NCBI GenBank assembly: GCA_951640195.1
Contig: OX621164.1
Span: 2,151,098-2,215,097 of the forward strand
Origin: Porpolomopsis calyptriformis
Lineage: Eukaryota; Basidiomycota; Agaricomycetes; Agaricales; Hygrophoraceae
DNA length: 64,000 nucleotides
Reading direction: 5' to 3'
Part shown: positions 55,202 through 64,000 of the stretch, piece after piece
Numbering within the stretch: the stretch's first letter is position 1
How the letters are laid out: each line of letters starts with the position of its first letter
Made by a program: the position numbers and the translations under genes
The notes under the pieces: model-generated
The model's input: only the letters and a program-made list of their open reading frames with translations
Database searches by the model: none
Told to the model about the DNA's origin: nothing

Positions 55202-56536
55202 ATGACCTCAACGACCTCAATCCGCCACCCTCGACGACGACGCTCAAGTTTCCTCGACAGGTGGATTCAAGAACAACACTCCCCGAATCCTATTAGAACA
55301 AGTCGATTACGGCTAACCCTTCAGAATCCTTTAGATCTCCACCACTTTCCATGTGCTCCCATCCATCGAAACACCCTCGAGGTACACATCATCCATACTC
55401 TCATTCTCCCTCACTCTCTCACCCCCTTCACAGCTCACAACCTCCCCTCCTTTCGACATCCCTCTCTCATCTCGTCCCGTCTCTCCCTCAGTCCAGACCC
55501 TCGCGGGATCAACCATTTCCTTACCTGCCCGCTCTCGTCTTTCATTCTTCTCTCGCACATTCAGACCCATCCCGGGAACGAACGGAGACCACGTTCGTTC
55601 CTCCAGTCTTCCCGCCCTCAACGGCCCCGACCGCACTTCTTCTCATGGAGATTCCACCATCAACGCCTCTATGACCTCCTCCCGCTGGAAGTGGCGCCCG
55701 AGCGTGTTGGGCCACTTCGCCTTCCCCACCGCCTCCCAAACCCAGAGCTCCCTCTCCGTTTCCAGCGACCACTTTCCCCACCCGCGTCCCAGCACATCCT
55801 CCAACACTTCCGCCACCCGTCTCTCCCACAACGAGGAGCACTTTCCTGACCCCCCTCCCCTCCTTATCCGTCGCCGGATTTTCAAATATACCCCGGCATT
55901 CGCCAGCTCCCCTTCCTTGTGCTCTCAGCCCACCTCTTTCTCCGCTTCGTCCCTCTCGAATGACCTCTCGTCGCATTCCCGGGGATCTGCCCACTTTCGC
56001 ATGCGGCCCGATTCTCGTCTGGGCACCGATGACATGCTTAGCGATCACGAAGCGGACTATGACGGAGATAACGATCGCATCATTCACCCGACGCAGTCGT
56101 CCAACAGCGATCCCCTGCCGTTTGTCGTATACTCGGCAAACACTTCAAGAATTCTGTTGAGCTCGTTCGGTAACTCGATTCGGAGCAAGAAGAAGAAGAA
56201 ACTGGTCATCAGAGGTATCCGGATAAACGAATGCAGAAAGCTGGATGCCGCAAGGCGATGGTGCGAGGTATGCTCGTTACCACCACTTGAAGTTTCCTTT
56301 CTAACCAAAACGATGGTGGCAGAACTTTGGTGAAGTAAGCCAGATTGTAAGGATGCCGAATGAAGATCTCCATATCGATTTTGCTAGCGCAGAGATTGCA
56401 GAGACTGTACGTCCCCCTCCATCTCCACCGAGCACACTCGTTTACCACAACTTAGGTCTGTCGATTGTGTGCCAGGGTGCATATTTCGGGTGTCGGAAGC
56501 GTACATCTGTCCTGGACTAGAAGTAGCAAACCATGA
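55202..56536 (+). CDS. Ser/Pro-rich protein with a C-terminal RRM-like domain
   Basis: The 5' end is uncertain: MTSTTSIRHPRRRRSSFLDRW starts at 55202, and a 52-bp intron at 55382-55433 would bring the frame to LTTSPPFDIPLSSRPVSPSV. The middle is disordered, rich in Ser, Pro and Thr. The C-terminus is the ordered part: KKKKKLVIRGIRINECRKLDAARRWCE, joined over an intron to NFGEVSQIVRMPNEDLHIDF, and over a second to RLCARVHISGVGSVHLSW. That beta-alpha-beta-beta pattern resembles a divergent RRM. Ends SSKP. I have no family name. The reading frame from 55335 onward is strong; the first exon is a guess. Confidence 0.65.
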
Positions 56537-57299
56537 CGCCCGTGCGTCACCCAGGTAGGCGATCGAAGTGCGACGAACGTATTACCGAACTCACCCTTGA
56601 CAGCGTGCAAGTCATGCATGCCACAGGACATCTCCGCTCAACCGAGGTCCTCAACCAATCCAAATATTGTCACATGTGCTTCCTATGTTACCCCTATATA
56701 TGATATATTCTTTCATTTATTTTTCATGTCAAGGCTTTCACGCCTACGTCCCTTTCATGACCCATATTCACTCTTACATTTTCAACTGCCAATGTATATA
56801 CAATTCTTACACACAGCAGACCTACACAACATATATACCTATACAGTGCATTTTTTTTACCAATCAAATATGGCTTCTAATTCGTTGTCTGACAAGTCTT
56901 TTGATAAATACAGAAGCGAGAACGACAGGATCTGTCTCTATGCGGCAATGAACAAGAAGAAAGGGAGTGGAAGAGTAGTACAGTGTGTTGATCCATGCTA
57001 GAGAGAACGTCTTGATAGGAGAGAGGGCGACAATGATTGTAGGGCATAGTGTGTGATTGATGCTGATATCAGTTCTCCCGCGCGCGGGAGAAAGATGAAT
57101 GGGAGACGGAAAGGGATGAGATGACGAACAAGAGAGATGGAGGGGGACAAGAAACTGAGAAAACATGAACGAAGTGAAAATAAATAAAATGCGATTGACG
57201 GAATGGAGAGGTGAAGAAAGTGGTGCTGAACGTTTGAAATGCTTGAAATGTCCAAATAAAAAAGAACGGAGAACGACGAGAGGAACCCCCACCAGTTAC
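56537..57299. other. Convergent intergenic region
   Basis: 763 bp between the RRM-like gene and the stop of the large RRM gene. It is A/T-rich (56690-56870), with alternating TATATA-type runs near 56693-56715. Open frames such as 56597-57001 and 56864-57292 lack any conserved character. It probably holds two long 3' UTRs. No RNA gene was recognised. Confidence 0.5.
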
Positions 57300-60200
57300 T
57301 CAACGACCTGTCCCCCCCCATTGGTTCCAATCGCCAACCAAGGAAGGAAACTGAGGCGGAGTGGCCAGCGGTTGACGTGCAGCCTGACCCACATTCGGGG
57401 AATGAGGGACCCCGCCTCCCCGTGGGTAGCGATTGGGAAGTGTACGGTTATGACGGTTCGTGTTGAATGCATTCTGGTTGTCCCGTCGTTGGGGCCGTCT
57501 GGCTGACGACGAAGTGGGGTGAGGTTGTCCGCCTGGCTTGCCAGCGTATCCGCCTCCGCGAGAGACAACAGGCATGGGCTGCCGGATAGATGCAAAGGGA
57601 GGGGTTGCAACTGAATCGGGCTGCTGGAACGGAAGAGCGGAGAACATAGAGGGCGGCGGGCCGGGGGGCCAGCCTGGGTTCATTCCTGGTTGAAATTGAC
57701 CTTGAGTAGGCAAGGGACAAAGCGGGGGTTGAGAGGACGAAGGTTGAGGGAGATGGAACGATGAATGCTCGGGTCGAGTAGTTGACATGTATTGTTCGAG
57801 AGCTTCGGGATGGTACAACGGCATCAGAGTACCTTGCTCCCCGTGTATAAAACCAGTTGGAAGAAGCGGAGCCGAGCTACTAGACTGTGGTGCTTGTGAA
57901 GGGTCCACACTGGGAACTCTCATAGAATATACAGGATAAGGCATGTACGACTGAAAAAAAATTGATATTGTAACTGGAGCGGATGATATCAAGGTTTGGA
58001 ACCTACAGTGTACATGCCACCCACGGAGCCCCAAGCATTTGGAACACCACCAACAGGTCCACCAACGTCAGACGCAGTTGGGTGTAGTAATCCTTGGTGA
58101 GGTGGTAAGACGAAACCAGGGTAGCCTGGCATATAAGGAATGGGATACGGGAAGTGCTGTGGAACTGGCTGCATCCAAGGTTGGGACGGATAATATCCTG
58201 GATTTGGAACAGGACATGGCATAAGAGGCGGTGCCGCTGCTGATGCCGAAGAGCCAAATGAGGAAGAGGGAGGTGTTGTGCCCGTTAAAGCAGGATCTTC
58301 AAACCATTCGCGAAAGTCCCCGAATTGCGAGGATGTGCCTCTCGAAGGGGAGGATGGGTGTGATGGGGTACCATGCACCTCAGACTCTCGAGGAGAAACC
58401 TTGTCACCGGATTCGTCAGTGAATGTATAATCGAACCCATCGGGTGTTTTAGACGGGGGTTTATTCAGAGTAGGAAACTCGGGGACTGTGGCATAGGTTG
58501 CTTCTCCTAGACCAGGACGATTGTCGACCGGCCCCGAGGCGTCCTGGTCGTGACACTGTTCGATCGCAACTTTCTTCGCAACAAGACCGGGTGTTTTGTC
58601 TTCAGGTCCGCCGTATTGGCGCTGAATACCAGAGTGTTGGTATCTTCCCCGTCCACGCCCGTATTTCCATGCGCCCCGCTGAGACGGGTTGCAGTCCCGG
58701 AGTTGAACGCGCATTTGACGCCCGTCGTGTATGCGATTATGCTTCCACAGGGAAGGATCAGTTAGAGACGAGAACAGTTGATGAGATTTTGCAAACCTGT
58801 TGGAGGACCGCGCGAGCAGGCGCATCAGTATCGTTGAATTTGACAAAGGCGAAGGCAGATCGACCGTTCGCTGGTGTTCCGAGAAGGTTAATCAACCGCT
58901 TCTCGTTACAAGGGAAGAAGGAACCCACCAGGGCGTATGAGTTTAACATTCTCCACCACACCAAACTTGCTAAAGAAATCATTAACTCTTTCCTCGTTCC
59001 AAGCGCTTGGGCCAAACATTTCCAGCCCCCCAACAAAAATGGTGGTCAGGTCAAGAATTTTCTCCGCCTCATTCAAAACTTCATACGTTGTACTTTCCTT
59101 CCCGTCCCCATCATTGAAAGTCAAGGCTTGGAATTCGCTGACATATCCTGTTGGCGTGTCGGGAAACATGGAACCAGGCGTTTTGGGCGTTATTGGTGAC
59201 ATTCCAAGCTCGGGAGTTGGAGGCACATCTAATTCTTGTTCCTCCGCATGACATTCAGCTGGGATCAAGTTGGAGATACCCTGAGGGGTTAGCGAGACTG
59301 GCGCGGTTTGTGAAGTGAGGATGGCAGATGGTGGAGAGAGGGGGCTGCTAACACGATTGTTGAGAACTTTCATGAGCCGTCAAGCTAAGAACCACAAACT
59401 TTTCGGGATTGTACTCCACCCATGATGTTAATTTCTCGGCCCAGACACCGCCTTGGAGCCTACGATCCTGCTTGGAATCGCCAAGCGGAGGGAAATCTGT
59501 CTCCGTCCATTCTCCCTTTTTCGCTGGAACCAAAGTGTCTTCCTCGTCGCCTAAAGGGGTTGGTGTTTTTGGAGACAGCGAAGCACTGTGCAGAGGACTG
59601 CTATGAAAGTTGGCGTTTGGAATGTCCCAGGTATCGCTAGTCAGTTCTTCCGGGTTTTGAGTTGCGGACGATACGAACAGCTTTTCGTCGGAAAGAGTAG
59701 CAAGTTCGGAAGGTTGAGTGAACATCACTGTGGAATGGTGGGGGTGAGTGGGATGCAAGGGGTGGGAAGAGTGTGGATTCCGGCGAGAGTGAACATGGTC
59801 GCTACCTTGTGGAGCTATGTTAGGCTGGTGTAACCTCTGACCGATGGTAGGGGAATAGTGTTCAAATCCAGACGAAGTTGGCTGGTGAGCCCATGTCACC
59901 GTCAAGTGAGGCACCCGACGCAGGGTCTGCGAAAGTGACGGGGAGTTCGATAACCATTTTCGAATAAGCAAGGGGTACGAACCATTAAGGCGTTGACACA
60001 GTCATCGCGATGGTCCCATTTGACCTCCCAGCAGCGAGGATCCATGCTGGATGCGCGAGGGGCATCGTGTGGCGCAGGATATGACTTGCGAGAGTCGTCG
60101 AGAGTAACGATATCCTTGCTGCCTTTTCTCAGACCAAGAAAGAAGAAGGACTGAGAGTCTGTCTATACAAACATATAGAGTGATTATCACCATTTTCAAC

Positions 60201-61303
60201 GTTGTGAGATTGGTCAGGAACTAGAGATGTGTCGCCATCGGGGATGTAAGGCCCGAAATGTTCGAGAGAGCCAAAGTGTGAGGAGAGTTTGCGGATTGTC
60301 TGATCAAAATCAGCGATCAATGCTCTTGATCAGCAGGAAAAGTTGCAAAAGGAAGGTCGAAATATGAGGCATATCATGGCGAGAGAGTTGCTGACCTCTG
60401 CATCATAGACGAGTGGATTCAAGTGCAGAGTTGAGCTATGGTGGGTGATCACCTGATCCAGACCCTGGGCAGGGGTGGTAGGTTGACTCTCATCGGGTGG
60501 TGTGTTATAAAATATAGACGAATATCTGAAGGAGATTTGAGAATAGTAGGTAAAATATTGAAGGTGGTTGAAGACACACTTTGCTCTCCAAGGTCGACAT
60601 AGCGTCATTGTCGTAGGAAGGTCCAATTCAACGAATTTAGCTGACAGGTTCGGATCGGCAGATTCCTTACCGAGGGGATCGGGGGGGATGAACTGCATCG
60701 GAATACTGAGGAATAGTAAGGCAACAGTCGATAGATACGAATTGGGGAAATGACATACCGATAAGAAATCAGGAGGGTTCTGAAGGCTCTGGCGGGTTCG
60801 TAACGTAAGAACCGACCTAAAAAGGGTTTCGACTCGGAGGAGCGGAGGGCTTGGATGAGCCGAGCTGCAGAGGCAGCATCCTAAGAAACAAGGTCAATAG
60901 TGGGGAGGAAGGAGGGGAAGTGAAACCGACGTCGCATTGAACGAAAGCACAGAGGCCGCCCTTGGAGTCACGTACGACCTTGATATTCTTGACTTCGGCG
61001 TGTTCCGAAAGATGCTCGGAAAGCATGCGGACGAGCTCGAGCTTGTCGACGTGGGACGGGAGGCTGGAAAGACGTTAGGATGAGGAGATAACAGTCCGGG
61101 AAGGGCGGTCACCTTCCGACAAAGATGCTCGCGTCATGGGGCATTTTGTTGTCCGAATTGATGATTGGCGCGTCGGAGGGTTGGTCGAACGCGTTTCTGG
61201 GAAGAAGAGTGTCGCGAACGCGAGGAGATGGAGGAGGGGAGGAAGGTAGGGGGTCGAAACGAGTGCCCCAAGTACGGTGTTTGTGTGCTGGTTTGATGGG
61301 CAT
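57300..61303 (-). CDS. Large RNA-binding protein with two RRMs and a Pro/Gln-rich C-terminus
   Basis: The start at 61303 is MPIKPAHKHRTWGTRFDPLP. RRM 1 begins DASIFVG, continues LVRMLSEHLSEHAEVKNIKVVRD then GLCAFVQCD and DAASAARLIQALRSSESKPFLGR. A long Ser/Pro linker with a conserved-looking DFQQ-type stretch (FDQTIRKLSSHFGSLEHFGPY; RSYPAPHDAPR) follows. RRM 2 is LTTIFVGGLEMFGPSAWNEERVNDFFSKFGVVENVKLIRP ... FAFVKFNDTDAPARAVLQQE ... RIHDGRQMRVQLRD. The C-terminal third is Pro/Gln/Gly-rich and ends FPSLVGDWNQWGGTGR. More than ten introns; several joins were checked only by frame. It may act in mRNA regulation; no orthologue name is given. Confidence 0.78.
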
Positions 61304-61455
61304 AGGTAGAAAGGAAAGGAGAGAAGAGACGAGAGGGATTAAATCGAATTAAATCGTGTTTTATAATTAATTAATTAAAAAGAATTATTTATTTATTTAT
61401 TTTCATGTCAAAAGGCGACAAGAATTCTTTCTCACGATATTCTCAGTCAGTTCTC

Positions 61456-62116
61456 ATGTCCGACGACGACGGCTACGGTGGTGAAGACGGTGCGGACGGT
61501 TTCGACTACGAACCAGCAGGGTATGTATCACTCTCAGTCAAGCTCAATCTTTACTCACCACTATCAGATTCAACGGAGAAAACTTTGTGTGTATTCACAT
61601 CTCTCTCGGCATCCCATCTCATACACACTCAGGACGACAACTACGGTCTCCCAACTGAACTTCAGGATGAAGAGCAATCAAATCGCGAGAACGGCGTCCT
61701 AGGTCCAGGCGAGGACGTCCCCCCAATCAACGGTCTCGTCGGAACCGATCACGACCAGGACATGCTTACCGGCGACGAGCCACAAGAGAGGGTCTCTGCC
61801 GTCGGCCTCGCGGGGGAGAGGCAACCCAACAAAGTCAGGGTAACAACGCCCTATCTCACAAAATACGAGCGTGCGAGGATACTGGGCACCAGGGCTCTGC
61901 AGATCAGGCATGCCTTGTCCCCACCCCTTCAACACCTATCCTTACCATCTTTTTAGCATGAACGCTCCCGTGCTAGTGCCATTAGACGGCGAAACAGATG
62001 CCCTTCAGATCGCTATCAAAGAACTCTCGCAAAGGAAAATTCCCCTCATCATCCGGCGTTACCTTCCAGACGGCAGCTTTGAAGATTGGAGTGTGTCCGA
62101 GTTGATAAGTGATTGA
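61456..62116 (+). CDS. RPB6: RNA polymerase I, II and III shared subunit RPB6 (RPABC2), 167 aa
   Basis: Exons 61456-61524, 61633-61907 and 61957-62116 total 504 nt. The start [16 protein letters not shown] gives the acidic N-terminus; a longer in-frame start at 61405 would add 17 residues and is less typical. The conserved C-terminal domain is [25 protein letters not shown], joined to [19 protein letters not shown] and ending [20 protein letters not shown]. The second intron has a GC donor (ATCAG|GCATGC), fixed by the invariant family string RALQISMNAPV. It acts in the nucleus as part of all three polymerases. The start is 152 bp from the divergent RRM gene. Confidence 0.96.
61908..61956 (+). 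other. GC-AG intron in RPB6
   Basis: The donor is AG|GCATGC and the acceptor TTTTTAG|CATG. The join gives RALQIS-MNAPV, an invariant string of RPB6, so the GC donor is fixed by protein conservation. Confidence 0.85.
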
Positions 62117-62221
62117 CTTGGTACACATAATTTATTGCGTCTCTTCCAAAAGTATCTTTCAGCTCTACTATACATACCAATTAGATACTCTCCCCGCACC
62201 GTAAGTGTAAAAAAATATAAA

Positions 62222-63808
62222 TTAGGTCCCATCTATCTCGCCCGTATTCGTGTTGTCCGTGAACAAAAGCCCTCTCTCCGAGGCTGGCATTCTCTTCCGT
62301 CGGACGCTTGAAACATCCCGCTTTTTCGACGGACTTGACTCGCCATCGCAATAGTGCGATGTTGTTTGCCTGCGTTTGCTGGGCGACGGGGGCGTTTGGC
62401 CTCTCTCGCCTCTGGCTTCCCGAGCTGAAAGAAGGCTGACGACCGCCGCGTCATCCAAAAGAGGTGGAACATTCTCTTCCTCTCTTTTCTTCCCCTCTGT
62501 TCAAAGACAGGTGAGTAAATACCCAACGCAACCATCAAAAGGCACTCACTTCCGCCCTTTCCTTTCTTCGCAGCCACCGTGACTTCTTTCACTACTTTGA
62601 AGCCACCACTCATGCTGGCATCTCCATCCGCGGCCAGGAGTGTCTTTTGAACCTCCCAGTCCACAGGTCTCATCCTCTTCCAGTCCTCCAGGACATTGCT
62701 GACCCACACGTCCGTATCCCCCTCGACGTGGTAGTCAATAACATCCCCCCACTCACTTCCTGGCGGTGTTCTGTTCACAAACACCACCTTACCCTTCATA
62801 CTCTTTGCCTTCTTCATCGGGGAAGATGAACCTGCAGGCACTGACGCGTGGACAACTTTGGCAAACTCTTTCACCAGCCTTTTCAGCCCGTGAACCTTGA
62901 GTGACGTCCCCATAACGATGAGCATGTCCGGTTTCCGCGCAACGTCAGCCGTTTGGATCAACCCAATTTCCTCCCCCAGAGGATGGGGTTCGCCATAAAG
63001 AACAATGGCCGGCCGGAGCGTCCCAATCTTCAAAGGGCGGGCAGATCGCGCCACACGCGACTCGGCTAGATGCCACAAAAGATCAACAACTCGCATTCAT
63101 GAAAAACATCAGACTGTCCCCACAACTTACATCGCTCGAGACATTCCGGGCATCGTGGTGCCACACCCTCACCGAACATCTCCAGATGCGTGTCCAAGCA
63201 TGGGCACTCCCCAGAGCAAAAGTTGCACCGTAGACGGTGTATATCACCGTGTAGCTGCACATTTCGCACCTCCCTCACGTTGATTCTTGACTTGCCCTTC
63301 CCATTCCTTTTCACCTCTGGGCTGGAGGATCCTAAAAGGCCAGCCCTAGCTTCAAGGCCATCGATGTTCTGTGTGTATGACCGTAAAAGCTTTCTTTTCT
63401 CGTCAAGCGTCTTGATGAAATGGTGGGTTGGGGAGGGCGACGCGGAGTCTATCGAACGCTTGAGTTGTGAGACGAAGGTGTAGAAAACGGAGGTTGAGGT
63501 CGGGTCGCGGAAGAGAGAGGCGTCGAAGAGGTCTCGTCCTTTGATAACAACATCTGGATATTGCTTCTTTACCAGCGCGTAGAGTCCATCGGAGGAGCGA
63601 AAGTCCTAAAATAAAAACCGAACGGTAAGGAACAAAGACATGGAGAAACAAACCCGGGACTGACTGGTATCCCACAAGAGCAAGAAATGCCTGCTCCGGT
63701 AACCACAACTATTCTTTTACTTTTAGCCACTGCGAGGGACAGGTCGGAGAGTGTTCTTCTGGTAGATGTGTCCGACGCAGCAGAGTCTAGGATTAATGAA
63801 AGTGTCAT
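62222..63808 (-). CDS. HST3: Sirtuin, NAD-dependent histone deacetylase of the Hst3/Hst4 type
   Basis: Removes acetyl groups using NAD; Hst3/Hst4 act on histone H3 Lys56 in the nucleus during S/G2. The start at 63808 gives MTLSLILDSAASD. Motifs are VVVTGAGISCSCGIP, joined over an intron to DFRSSDGLYALV, then SYTQNIDGLEARAGL, NVQLHGDIHRLRC with the catalytic His, and zinc Cys pairs CNFC and CPEC. LRPAIVLYGEPHPLGEEIG and LIVMGTSLKVHGLKRLVKEFA are the Hst3/4-type ends of the Rossmann part. The C-terminus is basic and disordered with KRRQTT and KKRDVSSVRRKR. Introns at about 63660-63606, 63131-63070 and 62550-62500. Confidence 0.92.
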
Positions 63809-63867
63809 GGTGGGTGAAGAGAAAGACTTTGTTTCGTTGGTCCGAGTTGAGATTGTCGCGTACCATC

Positions 63868-63884
63868 ACGCGTTAGTCACGTGA
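63868..63884. promoter_or_regulatory. MluI box plus CACGTG upstream of the sirtuin gene
   Basis: ACGCGTTAGTCACGTGA, 60-76 bp upstream of the sirtuin ATG (63808). It shares ACGCGTTA and GTCACGTG with the element between SerRS and RFC4. Confidence 0.55.
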
Positions 63885-64000
63885 GACGTGCTTCCGCTTT
63901 CCAAATCGACACCATCCAAGGATCCCCTGCACCATAACATCTGTCCCAAACTCACGCGTCTGTATGGAATCGACTTGAAATTCTTTTAAAATGATTGTTA

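Noticed and set aside
9441..62116. A functional cluster of Pol II genes (MED7, BCL7-like, TAF1, RPB6)
   Set aside because: They are spread over 50 kb on both promoter orientations, with unrelated genes between. Chance proximity in a gene-dense genome is enough.

Overview
This window is nuclear DNA from a filamentous basidiomycete, most likely a mushroom-type Agaricomycete. The evidence is 36 densely packed, mostly intact housekeeping genes on both strands, each split by several introns of about 45-60 bp, together with basidiomycete-style Ser/Pro-rich proteins, a small secreted protein and F-box/LRR-like proteins. No transposon, rRNA, tRNA, CRISPR or prokaryotic feature was seen. Exon joins were worked out by hand from splice signals and reading-frame continuity.

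Layout. 1-10.5 kb: the tail of an unidentified gene, an F-box-like protein, proteasome lid RPN5, mitoribosomal RSM25, a peroxisomal 4CL-like acyl-CoA ligase, and Mediator MED7. 10.5-17.8 kb: a BCL7-like protein, a membrane protein with the complete apolipoprotein N-acyltransferase (Lnt) triad, a conserved 162-aa unknown, and a 1102-aa Ser/Pro-rich protein. 18-28 kb: ADE5,7, an ankyrin-CCCH protein, NAD-glycerol-3-phosphate dehydrogenase, syntaxin SED5 and NOP6. 28-36 kb: a small secreted protein, an amidase, a Ser/Pro-rich nuclear-type protein, RRB1 and a PA28 (REG) proteasome activator. 36-47.4 kb: TAF1, RIM101/PacC, myosin regulatory light chain, an Hsp20 with a textbook heat-shock element, an AYR1-like reductase, a GPI-type PLC-like protein and UTP11. 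47.5-64 kb: a WRKY-GCM1-type factor, a VHS-GAT (LSB5-like) protein, mitochondrial seryl-tRNA synthetase, RFC4, CFD1, two RRM-type proteins, RPB6 and an HST3/HST4 sirtuin.

Shared jobs. Several genes serve Pol II transcription (MED7, TAF1, RPB6, BCL7-like), ribosome biogenesis (NOP6, RRB1, UTP11), the proteasome (RPN5, PA28) and vesicle traffic (SED5, LSB5-like). They are scattered and do not form an operon or an obvious cluster. Many neighbours are divergent with very short shared promoters: 40 bp for SerRS/RFC4 and 91 bp for PA28/TAF1.

Most unusual: the fungal Lnt-like enzyme with bacterial triad spacing; the PA28 gene, with three consecutive exons of 9, 14 and 18 nt; three GC-AG introns; a near-identical MluI-box plus CACGTG element in front of RFC4/SerRS and the sirtuin; and a glycerol-3-phosphate dehydrogenase with a presequence-like extension and two possible start codons.
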